Origin: CAYRVX01 sp964642165
GTDB taxonomy: Bacteria > Planctomycetota > Phycisphaerae > SM23-33
Assembly (NCBI GenBank): GCA_964642165.1
Contig: CAZXOC010000077.1
Location: 1-25,625, forward strand
DNA: 25,625 nt
Direction: 5' to 3'
The first letter of the stretch is position 1. Each line of letters starts with the position of its first letter. Under the pieces are notes generated by a model. The model was given only the letters and a program-made list of their open reading frames with translations. It ran no database searches and was not told the DNA's origin. The position numbers were made by a program, and so were the translations under genes. Of the stretch, positions 1 through 7,230 are shown piece after piece.

Positions 1-55
<55 letters not shown>

Positions 56-72
56 ATCGTCACGGTCAGCGC

Positions 73-102
73 ATCATAGCAGCAGGCCGGCCTGCGGGAC
101 AA
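73..102 (-). promoter_or_regulatory. Putative sigma70-type promoter for tRNA-Lys
   Basis: On the minus strand a -35-like TTGTCC (97-102) is followed after 18 bases by TATGAT (73-78), which would start transcription about 10-15 bases before the mature tRNA 5' end. The spacer contains a perfect 14-base palindrome, GCAGGCCGGCCTGC (82-95). Prediction by eye only. Confidence 0.5.
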
Positions 103-105
103 GGG

Positions 106-133
106 ATTGTAGCGTTCGTCGGCTGCGCGGCAA
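106..133 (-). promoter_or_regulatory. Possible second, upstream promoter for tRNA-Lys
   Basis: On the minus strand TTGCCG (128-133) and TACAAT (106-111) are separated by 16 bases. With the element at 73-102 this would make a tandem promoter pair, as often seen for stable RNA genes. The -10 matches the consensus at 5 of 6 positions and the -35 at 4 of 6. Confidence 0.35.
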
Positions 134-177
134 GCGGCAATCGGCCGAGTACGTCACGCCGTCGCGCGTCGCGGCGC

Positions 178-723
178 TCACGGCTCGCCGTGGCCCTCTT
201 TCTGCTGCGGCTTGTCGCCCTCCTCGTCGGGCGTCTCGATGGCGTCGGGCGGCACGTGGGCCTCGACGAAGGCCACCAGGTCCTTGAAGCGGGTGAGCTT
301 CCAGCCGTCGAGGACCAGGGGCTTGCCGCCGCCGTAGTGCAGGCGAAGGATCTCCTTCCTCGGCAGGTCGGTGGCGTCGAGGCGCGTGACGTTCTGCCAG
401 GGGATCGGCGGGCGGCCTGCGTAGCCGATGCCGTCGGCTGTGGCGACGAGCCTGCGCCGCAGGAACACGATGCCCCAGATCAGCGGCACCAGCCCGGCCA
501 GGGGAAGCGCGATCCCGCCGATGTGGTTGAAGTAGTAGTTCATCAGCTCGTTGAGCTTGGCGTCCTCGGGGTAGGGGTACTTCCCGCCGAGGTAGGCGTC
601 GTGGAAGCACCAGACGCCGAAGCCGATGAGCATGGCCGCCAGGATGAACAGTCGTACGGCGGGGTCCTTGGCGGCGGGGCATTCCACGCGATCCGGTGGT
701 GCGGGCTGGTCGGTATCGTTCAT
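178..723 (-). CDS. Small two-helix membrane protein with a PH-like cytosolic part
   Basis: The 181-residue protein is not assigned to a named family. Two hydrophobic helices are visible at about residues 24-41 and 69-88, the second followed by an Arg cluster (RRR). Residues about 95-157 alternate short hydrophobic strands and end in a helix (FKDLVAFVEAHV). This pattern, including a PIPWQNVTRLD-type strand, resembles small bacterial PH-like domains behind membrane helices, but that is inference. The C-terminus is acidic and polar. The ATG at 723 was chosen because GGGAG lies about 10 bases upstream and a promoter-like element sits just before that. An open frame continuing upstream to 1071 crosses that promoter and enters gap, so it was not used. 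The gene diverges from gap. Confidence 0.65.
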   Translation of the reverse strand: MNDTDQPAPPDRVECPAAKDPAVRLFILAAMLIGFGVWCFHDAYLGGKYPYPEDAKLNELMNYYFNHIGGIALPLAGLVPLIWGIVFLRRRLVATADGIGYAGRPPIPWQNVTRLDATDLPRKEILRLHYGGGKPLVLDGWKLTRFKDLVAFVEAHVPPDAIETPDEEGDKPQQKEGHGEP

Positions 724-736
724 CGCAACGGGGCTC

Positions 737-760
737 CCTTCGACGATGACATGTCGAAGG
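737..760. promoter_or_regulatory. Perfect inverted repeat over the predicted transcription start
   Basis: CCTTCGAC (737-744) and GTCGAAGG (753-760) are perfect reverse complements with an 8-base centre. The palindrome lies immediately downstream of the -10 of the minus-strand gene. It overlaps the predicted start site and touches its ribosome-binding site. It could be a repressor operator. If transcribed, it could be a hairpin masking the ribosome-binding site. Confidence 0.4.
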
Positions 761-762
761 CT

Positions 763-791
763 ACCATACAACCGGATCATCGGATTGCCAA
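763..791 (-). promoter_or_regulatory. Putative promoter of the small membrane protein
   Basis: On the minus strand TTGGCA (786-791, 5 of 6 to consensus) and TATGGT (763-768, 4 of 6) are exactly 17 bases apart. The predicted start is near 756, leaving a leader of roughly 33 bases before the ATG at 723. Confidence 0.5.
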
Positions 792-823
792 GGCGATTTC
801 GCCCGCCGGGGCGACAAAAGCGG

Positions 824-852
824 TTGACTTCGCGAGGGGGCCTGCGTAGCCT
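824..852 (+). promoter_or_regulatory. Putative gap promoter
   Basis: TTGACT (824-829, 5 of 6) and TAGCCT (847-852, keeping the T, A and final T of the -10) are separated by 17 bases. The leader to the ATG at 950 would be about 90 bases. It contains a small inverted repeat, GGCCCG (870-875) with CGGGCC (884-889). The same TTGAC-17-TAGC pattern occurs upstream of ackA. Confidence 0.45.
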
Positions 853-949
853 AAGCTGCCTTGCTCGGAGGCCCGAGAGTGCACGGGCCAGGCTGGAGCC
901 GAGCAGCCGCATGCACAGGCTGGCTGGAACGCAGAAAGGAGCATTCTCC

Positions 950-1966
950 ATGGCAGTCACGGTGGGAATCAACGGATTCGGGCGGATCGGGCGGCTGGTG
1001 TTCCGCGCGATGTGCGAGCAGCCCGACCGGTTCGAGGTCCCGGCGATCAACGACCTGGCGGACGCCGACATGCTGGCCTACCTGCTGAAGTACGACTCCA
1101 CGCAGGGCAGGTTCCCGGGCGACGTGGCCGCCGACGGCGACGCGCTGATCGTCGACGGCAAGAAGGTGCAGGTCCTCTCGCAGAAGGACCCGGCGCAGTT
1201 GCCGTGGGGCGATCTGGGCGTGGACGTCGCGGTCGAGGCCACGGGCATCTTTCGGGACAACAAGACGGACAAGAAGCCCGGCTACGACAGCCACCTGGAC
1301 GCCGGCGCGAGGAAGGTGATCATCTCGGCGCCAGCGAAAGGCACGGCGCTCACCGTCGTGCTGGGCGTCAACGACGACATGCTGACGGCGGAGACGACGT
1401 GCGTCTCGAACGCCTCCTGCACGACGAACTCGCTGGCGCCGGTGGTGAAGGTGCTCCACGAGAGCTTCGGCATCGCCAAGGGGCTGATGGTCACCTGCCA
1501 CGGCTACACGAACGACCAGCGGATCCTGGACATGATCCACTCCAGGAAGGAACGTGCCCGCGCCGCGGGGATCAACATCATCCCGACGACGACCGGCGCG
1601 GCGGTGGCCGTCGGCAAGGTCCTGCCCGAGCTGAACGGCAAGCTCGACGGCTACGCCCTGCGCGTGCCGGTGCCGGTCGGCTCCATCACGGACCTGACCG
1701 TCCTGGTGGAGAAGAAGACGAGCGCCGAGGAGATCAACAAGGTGGTCGAGGCCGCCGCGGCGGGTCCGATGAAGGGCATCATCGAGTACGTCACCGACCC
1801 CATCGTCTCCAGCGACGTGATCCACAACCCGCACAGCTCGCTCTTCGACTCCAACAACACGAAGGTCATCGACGGTGACATGGCCAAGGTCACCATGTGG
1901 TACGACAACGAGTGGGGCTACTCGTGCCGGACGATGGACCTGGCGGAGCGGATGGCCGGCCTCTGA
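950..1966 (+). CDS. gap: Glyceraldehyde-3-phosphate dehydrogenase (type I)
   Basis: This enzyme converts glyceraldehyde-3-phosphate, NAD+ and phosphate to 1,3-bisphosphoglycerate in cytosolic glycolysis or gluconeogenesis. The 338-residue length is normal. The Rossmann motif GINGFGRIGR is at residues 6-15, and Asp35 in the NDL turn fits NAD preference. The catalytic Cys157 lies in SNASCTTN and the partner His184 in CHGYTNDQ. The C-terminal signature YDNEWGYS is intact. A short lysine-rich stretch at about 104-112 looks slightly longer than in common homologues. The ATG at 950 has GAAAGGA nine bases upstream. An open frame reaching back to 626 crosses the promoter region and lacks family similarity. 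The gene stands alone, ending in a strong hairpin that faces the convergent ABC cassette. pgk, often linked to gap, lies about 4 kb away. Confidence 0.97.
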   Translation: MAVTVGINGFGRIGRLVFRAMCEQPDRFEVPAINDLADADMLAYLLKYDSTQGRFPGDVAADGDALIVDGKKVQVLSQKDPAQLPWGDLGVDVAVEATGIFRDNKTDKKPGYDSHLDAGARKVIISAPAKGTALTVVLGVNDDMLTAETTCVSNASCTTNSLAPVVKVLHESFGIAKGLMVTCHGYTNDQRILDMIHSRKERARAAGINIIPTTTGAAVAVGKVLPELNGKLDGYALRVPVPVGSITDLTVLVEKKTSAEEINKVVEAAAAGPMKGIIEYVTDPIVSSDVIHNPHSSLFDSNNTKVIDGDMAKVTMWYDNEWGYSCRTMDLAERMAGL

Positions 1967-1993
1967 CGGCCGTCTCCATGCTGCGAACATCCC

Positions 1994-2025
1994 GAGCGGG
2001 CCTGTCGCACGCGGCGGGCCCGCTC
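1994..2025. terminator. Strong hairpin between convergent gap and ABC permease genes
   Basis: GAGCGGGCC (1994-2002) pairs perfectly with GGCCCGCTC (2017-2025). The stem continues inward through five more pairs, two of them G-U, to a CACG loop at 2008-2011. This makes about 14 pairs in the 85-base gap between two stop codons, so it could serve both directions. No long T-run follows on either side, so it is not a textbook intrinsic terminator. Confidence 0.55.
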
Positions 2026-2051
2026 CTTGCGCCGGGCCGGGCGAGGGGGGA

Positions 2052-4760
2052 TCAGCTCAGGAAGACGGCCGCGGCCATGACGGTCGTGTTGTACGTCATG
2101 TGCGCGACGATGGGAGCGATCAGCAGACCCGTCGATCGGAAGGCGACGGCGGCGGTCACGCCGAGGAGGAAGACGGGCAGGAACGAGATGGGCGGGTGGA
2201 CCACGGCGAAGGCGGCGGCGCTGGCGAGGATGGCGAGCCACGGCCGCGTGGAGCGGGTCAGCCCGCGCAGCAGGAGTCCGCGGAAGAGGTACTCCTCCAG
2301 GGGCGGTGCGGCGAGGACGGCCAGCAGCGTGATCCAGAGGGCCCCGGCGTCGCGGCCGAACTGAAGCGTGGGGGAGGCCTCCCTCAGTTGGCGGAGCCAC
2401 TCGATGCGCCCGACGAGGAGGAGGTAGCCTGCGCCGGCGGCGCCGGCCAGCGCGCCCCAGCCCAGCCCGCGTAGCGCGGCGAAGGCCCACGGTGCCCGGG
2501 CCCGGCGGGCAGCGGATCGGACGAGCCCCAGTTGCTGGGCGAGGCGGGGGACCCCCCGCCGCCAGAAGATCAGGAGACTCAGGGCGACGACGGCGAGCCC
2601 GGCCGCGGCGTAGCTGACCGCCAGCATCGCTCCGACGCTGAGGCCGGCGTGGTACAGCAGGACCACCAGCAGGGAGTGCAGCGCGAAGAAGGCGAAGACG
2701 GCGATCAGCGCGTCGCTGAGCGCCAGCGACGGGGGAGGCGTTTCGGTCGGGTCCAGCAGGTAGGGGATGCGCCCTCGCACCTTCTGCCAGACCGCGCAGG
2801 CCACCAGGCCGAACAGGGCTACGACGACGGCCTTCTGCCAGACCGACGGCGTGTAGACGGCCGAAACGTACAGGCCCGCCAGCAGCATGTTCAGGTAGAC
2901 GATCGGCGCGGCGACCCTCGGGCGTTCGAGGGTCGCGTCCGTCCCCAGCGCCGACAGGCCCGCCGAGACGCACCCGAAGATGCCCACGCCGGACAGAGCG
3001 ATCGCGGCATTGAGGATTGCCACGGCGCCCAGTCCCCCGTGGCGGGCTGTCAGAAGGAACCAGACCCCCGTGGCGAAGAGGGTGCCAAAACCCGCCCACA
3101 GGGCGATCTTCCGCAGCAGCAGGCGGTCCAGACGCTGGGGAAGCGTGTAGAGCAACCACAGGCCACGCACCTCGCTGGCCAGCAGACGCGCCCCGCTCAT
3201 CAGAACGACGTAAGCGCCGGCGCCGAACGCGACGGCCGTGGCGTGCTGCACGTCGTCCGCCGCCGCCCGGAACAGCGCCGGGTTCAGCAACACCTGGAAG
3301 AGGCACAGCACGACGGGCAGGACGATCGTCTGGGCCAGGAAGGACCGGTCGCGTGCGAGCAGCCGAAGCTCCTTTCCCAGCATGCCGCCGAGCATTCGGC
3401 CGCGGGGGGATCCTGCCCGCGCACGGCCGCGCCGGCCCAGATACGTGCCTGAGTGGGCGATCAGGCCGTCGCGGACGAGGCGCTGACAGACGGTCGCGGC
3501 GAGCAGGGGCATCGCGATGATCGTGGCGAGCCCTGCCAGCGCGAGCGGCCAGGCCGTCTGCTGCGGGCGGCACAGCCGAAGCGGAAGGAAGGTCGGCAGG
3601 TGCTCCACGGCGTGGGGCAGTCTCTGCGCGAAGGAAACGAACCACTGCGTCGCCTGCGGGGCGGCGGCCACGGCCATCGTCCCGACGAAGAACAGCATCT
3701 GGAAGATGGTGCAGAGCCCGACGATGTTGCTGAGCTGCGCGCGGCTGAGGCGCCGGCGCATCCAGGTCTCGCCGATGACCTGGATGGACGCGACGGCCGC
3801 GTTGACGGCGAGCGCCACGCCCGCGGCCGCGGGAACGGCCCACGCGCCCAGGCCCGCGCTGACGTACGCCAGCGTCATCAGCGGGAAGACGGTCAGCCAG
3901 GAGAAGGCGTTGAGGACGGTCAGTTGCAGCAGCCGGGCCGCGAAGATCGCCCGGGCGGGAATGGGGAAGGTGAAGAACCACTCCAGGCCCCATCGTGGCG
4001 TGGCGAGGTCGAGGTTTGCGGCGGCGAAGGACCGGAACACCAGCATCAGGACCAGGCCGGTGAGGATCAGGCCGATGCTGAGGGTCAGCGCCCGTTGGTG
4101 GGGCGGTTGGGCCCAGAGCCGTCGGTCGGGCAGCACGCTGCGGCGTCGGCGGGGCAGGGCATGGAAGGCGTCCAGTCCGCGTGACAGGTAGGCCTGGCGG
4201 ATCCGTCGTTCGACCTCCGTGCGGTTGCCGAAGGGCCCGGCGAGCCGCCGGGCGGCGCTCTCGAAGACGAACCCGTGCTTCTGGAGGATCTGCCGGCGGA
4301 GATGTTGGGCCGTTGCCGGGGGCGGCGGGCCTGGCCGGGTGCCCGACCCGGTGGCGGCGGTTGTGGGGCGAGGCCGGCTGGCGGGGCCGCTCGCGGCGGC
4401 GCCGTCGTCCAGCTCGTGCCGGCGCATCGCCCGGACCTCCTCGGCGCCCTTCAGGATGTCGTAGGCCCACTTGCTGAGGGCGGTCTTGCCCGGGACGGCC
4501 GACAGGCTGCTCTGCCGGCCGACGCGCATCAACAGGCCGGCCGCCATGCCGAACGACCCGGCCACCATCACCGCCGCCATCACCACCTGGAGGGAACCGA
4601 GGGCCGATCGCTTGGGCGCCGTGGCTTGGCGGGTCCGCTTGCGGTGTTTCTTGCGGAAGGCGGCCATCAGCCGGCCGAAAATGCGGTTCCGCCACCGCCT
4701 GACGCCGACCTTGACGAGCCCCCAGACGATTCGCCGCGTGCTGGGCGTGCGAGGCGTCAC
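2052..4760 (-). CDS. ABC transporter permease fused to a CPBP (CAAX-type) intramembrane protease
   Basis: This 902-residue membrane protein has an ABC-2-like export permease in front and a CPBP protease at the end. One helix lies near residues 55-78, followed by a long Pro/Arg-rich hydrophilic stretch to about 220. Hydrophobic segments resume at about 222-425. A second permease-like start (KELRLLARDR, 464-472) opens helices to about 660, and further helices follow from 680. The C-terminus carries all three CPBP motifs: EEYLFR (822-827), FAVVH with His855, and HMTYN with His887 and Asn891. The GTG start at 4760 overlaps the ATPase stop as GTGA, so the two are translationally coupled. The substrate is unknown. 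NatA/NatB-type exporters are a loose comparison. An open frame continuing upstream to 7619 on this strand crosses the ATPase and pgk and is not coding. Confidence 0.9.
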   Translation of the reverse strand: MTPRTPSTRRIVWGLVKVGVRRWRNRIFGRLMAAFRKKHRKRTRQATAPKRSALGSLQVVMAAVMVAGSFGMAAGLLMRVGRQSSLSAVPGKTALSKWAYDILKGAEEVRAMRRHELDDGAAASGPASRPRPTTAATGSGTRPGPPPPATAQHLRRQILQKHGFVFESAARRLAGPFGNRTEVERRIRQAYLSRGLDAFHALPRRRRSVLPDRRLWAQPPHQRALTLSIGLILTGLVLMLVFRSFAAANLDLATPRWGLEWFFTFPIPARAIFAARLLQLTVLNAFSWLTVFPLMTLAYVSAGLGAWAVPAAAGVALAVNAAVASIQVIGETWMRRRLSRAQLSNIVGLCTIFQMLFFVGTMAVAAAPQATQWFVSFAQRLPHAVEHLPTFLPLRLCRPQQTAWPLALAGLATIIAMPLLAATVCQRLVRDGLIAHSGTYLGRRGRARAGSPRGRMLGGMLGKELRLLARDRSFLAQTIVLPVVLCLFQVLLNPALFRAAADDVQHATAVAFGAGAYVVLMSGARLLASEVRGLWLLYTLPQRLDRLLLRKIALWAGFGTLFATGVWFLLTARHGGLGAVAILNAAIALSGVGIFGCVSAGLSALGTDATLERPRVAAPIVYLNMLLAGLYVSAVYTPSVWQKAVVVALFGLVACAVWQKVRGRIPYLLDPTETPPPSLALSDALIAVFAFFALHSLLVVLLYHAGLSVGAMLAVSYAAAGLAVVALSLLIFWRRGVPRLAQQLGLVRSAARRARAPWAFAALRGLGWGALAGAAGAGYLLLVGRIEWLRQLREASPTLQFGRDAGALWITLLAVLAAPPLEEYLFRGLLLRGLTRSTRPWLAILASAAAFAVVHPPISFLPVFLLGVTAAVAFRSTGLLIAPIVAHMTYNTTVMAAAVFLS

Positions 4761-5578
4761 GCGTCGGGCTCCTTCGCGGCAGGGGGGGCGTTCTGGCCCG
4801 GCTCGACGGCGGGCGCCGAGCCGGCGCTTTCCGTGTCCGGGGCCGTCACCGCGAAGAAGATCTCCTCCAGCGTGCTGTCGGCCGAGGCTTGGCCTCGCAG
4901 CTCGGCCAACTGCCCCATCGCCGCGAGGCGCCCGCGGTACAGAATGCCCACGCGGTCGCAGAGCTTCTCGGCCTGGTCGAGCAGATGCGTGCTGAGGAAG
5001 ACGCTCTTGCCCGCCTCGGCGTGGGCGCGAATGATGCCGTGGAGCCTTCGGGTCGTCAGCGGGTCCAGCCCGTTGGTCGGCTCGTCCATGATGAGCAGCC
5101 GGGGCTCGTGGAACATCGCGCAGACCAGCGCGAGCTTCTTCTTCATGCCTCGGGAGTAGTTGACCGCGTACTCCTCCATGGCGTCGGCGAGATCGAGCTG
5201 CTCGATGAGGGCGCCGGCGTGCTCGTCCGTCTCCCGGCGGCTCAGCCCGTGCATCTCGCCGACGAAGTGGACGATCTCGCGGCCTCGGAGGAAGTCGTAG
5301 AAGATCGGCTCGTCCGGGAGGTAGCCGACGTGGCGCATCACCTCGGCGCGATCGGCGAAGCAATCCAGCCCGGCGACGGAGGCCCGGCCTGCCGTCGGCT
5401 GGAGAATGCCCATCAGCATGCGGATCGTCGTGGTCTTGCCGGCGCCGTTGGGCCCGAGCAGGACGAACACCTCGCCGGGACGCACCTGGAGGGAGATTTC
5501 CGTCACGGCCACAAAGTCGCCGTACTTCTTCACCAGGCCTCGGACGTCGATCAGGGGCTGCTCGGGTTGTGGCTGCAT
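4757..5578 (-). CDS. ABC transporter ATP-binding protein (ABC-2 exporter type)
   Basis: The 273-residue ATPase should drive the permease encoded immediately downstream. Walker A GPNGAGKT is at 42-49 and Walker B LLIMDEP at 161-167. The signature is the degenerate YSRGMKKK (141-148) common in this exporter group, a D-loop (GLDP) follows, and the switch His is His198. The Q-loop region reads YLPDEP, with no Gln. The C-terminal 30 residues are Pro/Ala-rich. Two in-frame ATGs exist. The one at 5578 was chosen because GGAAGG sits seven bases before it, whereas the ATG at 5593 has a poor site and would leave a leader of only about 14 bases from the predicted promoter. The stop overlaps the permease GTG by four bases. 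Confidence 0.93.
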   Translation of the reverse strand: MQPQPEQPLIDVRGLVKKYGDFVAVTEISLQVRPGEVFVLLGPNGAGKTTTIRMLMGILQPTAGRASVAGLDCFADRAEVMRHVGYLPDEPIFYDFLRGREIVHFVGEMHGLSRRETDEHAGALIEQLDLADAMEEYAVNYSRGMKKKLALVCAMFHEPRLLIMDEPTNGLDPLTTRRLHGIIRAHAEAGKSVFLSTHLLDQAEKLCDRVGILYRGRLAAMGQLAELRGQASADSTLEEIFFAVTAPDTESAGSAPAVEPGQNAPPAAKEPDA

Positions 5579-5613
5579 CGCGCTGCCTTCCATGGCCTCT
5601 GGGCCTGCCAGCC

Positions 5614-5642
5614 ATGGTAGGGCCTCCGCCCGGCGCCTTCAA
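5614..5642 (-). promoter_or_regulatory. Putative promoter of the ABC cassette
   Basis: On the minus strand TTGAAG (5637-5642) and TACCAT (5614-5619) are 17 bases apart, each 4 of 6 to consensus. The predicted start is near 5607, about 29 bases before the preferred ATG. Its -35 lies 19 bases from the -35 of the divergent pgk promoter. Confidence 0.4.
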
Positions 5643-5661
5643 CGGGCCGCCGGAGCCGCGC

Positions 5662-5690
5662 TTGAAAAGGCCCCGGCGTTCCGTGACAAT
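5662..5690 (+). promoter_or_regulatory. Putative pgk promoter
   Basis: TTGAAA (5662-5667, 5 of 6) and GACAAT (5685-5690, 4 of 6) are separated by 17 bases. The leader to the pgk ATG would be about 120 bases. Confidence 0.42.
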
Positions 5691-5816
5691 GGCCCGCGCT
5701 TCCGGGCCGGGGGGTGGCCTGCCAGGTGGTTGGCGGGCTGGACGAATCGCTGCGCGTTGCGTGCGACGAACGGCATCCGGCCGAGAGAGAGAGCCGGCGA
5801 AGAAGGAAGTGCAGCA

Positions 5817-7070
5817 ATGGCGACGAAGACGCTTGCGGACATCGACGCGGCGGGCAAGAAGGTGCTGATGCGGGTGGACTTCAATGTGCCGCTGGAGGAC
5901 GGCAAGGTGGCCGACGACAAGCGGATCGTCGCGGCGATGCCGTCGATCCGGAAGGTGCGGGCCGACGGCGGCGCGCTGATCCTGATGAGCCACCTCGGCC
6001 GGCCGAAGGGCGAGGGCTTCGAGGCTGGATTGTCCCTGGCGCCGGCGGCCGAACGGCTCTCGGAGCTGCTGGGCACGTCCGTCCAGCTCGGCCCGCCGGA
6101 GGTGGTGGGCCCGGGGGCCGAGGACGCGGCGGCTGCCATGAAACCGGGCGACGTCCTGCTGCTGGAGAACCTGCGTTTCTGTGCCGGGGAGACGATGCCC
6201 GACAAGGCCAGGAAGAACCCCGACGGCAAGCTCACGCCCGAGCAGGAGCAGACCCACGGGGCGTTCGTGGGCGCCTTGGCGAAGCTGGGGGAGGTGTACG
6301 TCAACGACGCGTTCGGCACCTGCCACCGCAGGCACGCGAGCATGTACGGCGTGGCCAAGGCGATCCAGGCGGGGGGCGGCCCGGCGGTGGCGGGCTTCCT
6401 CGTCGAGAAGGAGATCAAGTACCTCGCCGAGGCGGTGGCCGATCCGCGGCGCCCGTTCGTGGCCATCCTCGGCGGGGCGAAGGTCAGCGACAAGATCAAG
6501 CTGATCTCCAGCCTGCTGGCGAAGGTCGACCGCATCCTCATCGGGGGGGCGATGGCCTACACGTTGCTGAAGGCCCGGGGCGTCGCCGTCGGCAAGAGCC
6601 TCGTCGAGGGCGACCAGGTCGACGCGATGAGGGACCTGCTGGCCCGGGCCGGGGACAAGATCCTGCTGCCGTGCGACCACGTCGGCGCGACGGAATTCGG
6701 GTCCGACGAGGCCCGGGCCGTCGAGGACGTGGCCATCCCGGACGACCTGATGGGGATGGACATCGGCCCGAAGACCGAGCAGGCCTTCGGCGAGGTGATC
6801 GCGGGGGCGAAGACGGTGGTGTGGAACGGCCCGATGGGCGTCTTCGAGCGCGACGCGTACGCCGGGGGCACGAAGGCCGTCGCCCAGGCGGTCGCGGCGG
6901 CCACCGGCGGCGGGGCGGTGAGCGTGATCGGCGGGGGCGATTCGGCGGCCGCCGTCGAGCAGATGGGTCTCAGCGGCCAGATGACCCACGTCTCGACGGG
7001 CGGCGGGGCCTCGCTGACCTACCTGGAAGGCAAACCCATGCCCGCCATCGAGGTGCTGGACAAGGCGTAG
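5817..7070 (+). CDS. pgk: Phosphoglycerate kinase
   Basis: This enzyme transfers phosphate from 1,3-bisphosphoglycerate to ADP, giving ATP and 3-phosphoglycerate, directly after GAPDH in glycolysis. The protein has 417 residues, a normal bacterial length. The N-terminal signature VLMRVDFNVPLE is at 16-27 and SHLGRPKG at 58-65. NDAFGTCHRRHAS carries the substrate-binding segment, with Cys and Arg where NDAFGTAHRAHAS is usual. The C-terminal nucleotide domain shows DIGP, VVWNGPMGVFE and the GGGDS loop. AAGGAAG lies seven bases before the ATG. The open frame extends upstream to 5406 but overlaps the ATPase gene there. pgk diverges from the ABC cassette and precedes rpe, which appears to have its own promoter. 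Confidence 0.97.
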   Translation: MATKTLADIDAAGKKVLMRVDFNVPLEDGKVADDKRIVAAMPSIRKVRADGGALILMSHLGRPKGEGFEAGLSLAPAAERLSELLGTSVQLGPPEVVGPGAEDAAAAMKPGDVLLLENLRFCAGETMPDKARKNPDGKLTPEQEQTHGAFVGALAKLGEVYVNDAFGTCHRRHASMYGVAKAIQAGGGPAVAGFLVEKEIKYLAEAVADPRRPFVAILGGAKVSDKIKLISSLLAKVDRILIGGAMAYTLLKARGVAVGKSLVEGDQVDAMRDLLARAGDKILLPCDHVGATEFGSDEARAVEDVAIPDDLMGMDIGPKTEQAFGEVIAGAKTVVWNGPMGVFERDAYAGGTKAVAQAVAAATGGGAVSVIGGGDSAAAVEQMGLSGQMTHVSTGGGASLTYLEGKPMPAIEVLDKA

Positions 7071-7139
7071 CCTCCCCGCGCCGCGACAGCCGGCAGCGCC
7101 GGGCCGGGACGCGCCCCCGCCCGGTGGGCCGAAAGACGC

Positions 7140-7168
7140 TGGACGCAAGAAGTTCTGGATGTTACAAT
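7140..7168 (+). promoter_or_regulatory. Putative promoter upstream of rpe
   Basis: TGGACG (7140-7145, 4 of 6) and TACAAT (7163-7168, 5 of 6) are 17 bases apart, in a locally less GC-rich stretch. The predicted start is near 7175, just before a 13-pair hairpin. Confidence 0.5.
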
Positions 7169-7178
7169 ACCTGGAGTG

Positions 7179-7208
7179 GAAGCCCACCGGCCGCGGCTGG
7201 TGGGCTTC
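7179..7208 (+). promoter_or_regulatory. 13-bp hairpin in the rpe leader
   Basis: GAAGCCCACCGGC (7179-7191) pairs with GCTGGTGGGCTTC (7196-7208) around a CGCG loop, with one G-U pair. It would form the first structure of the rpe transcript, about 22 bases before the preferred start codon. No T-run follows, so it is unlikely to be a pgk terminator. It could stabilise the mRNA, act as an operator, or modulate translation. Confidence 0.5.
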
Positions 7209-7230
7209 GGTGCTGAATGGGATGCAGCGT

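Noticed and set aside
724..1071. Upstream extension of the small membrane protein frame on the minus strand
   Set aside because: It crosses a good promoter and the start of gap, and the sequence is Arg/Pro-rich with no protein-like pattern.
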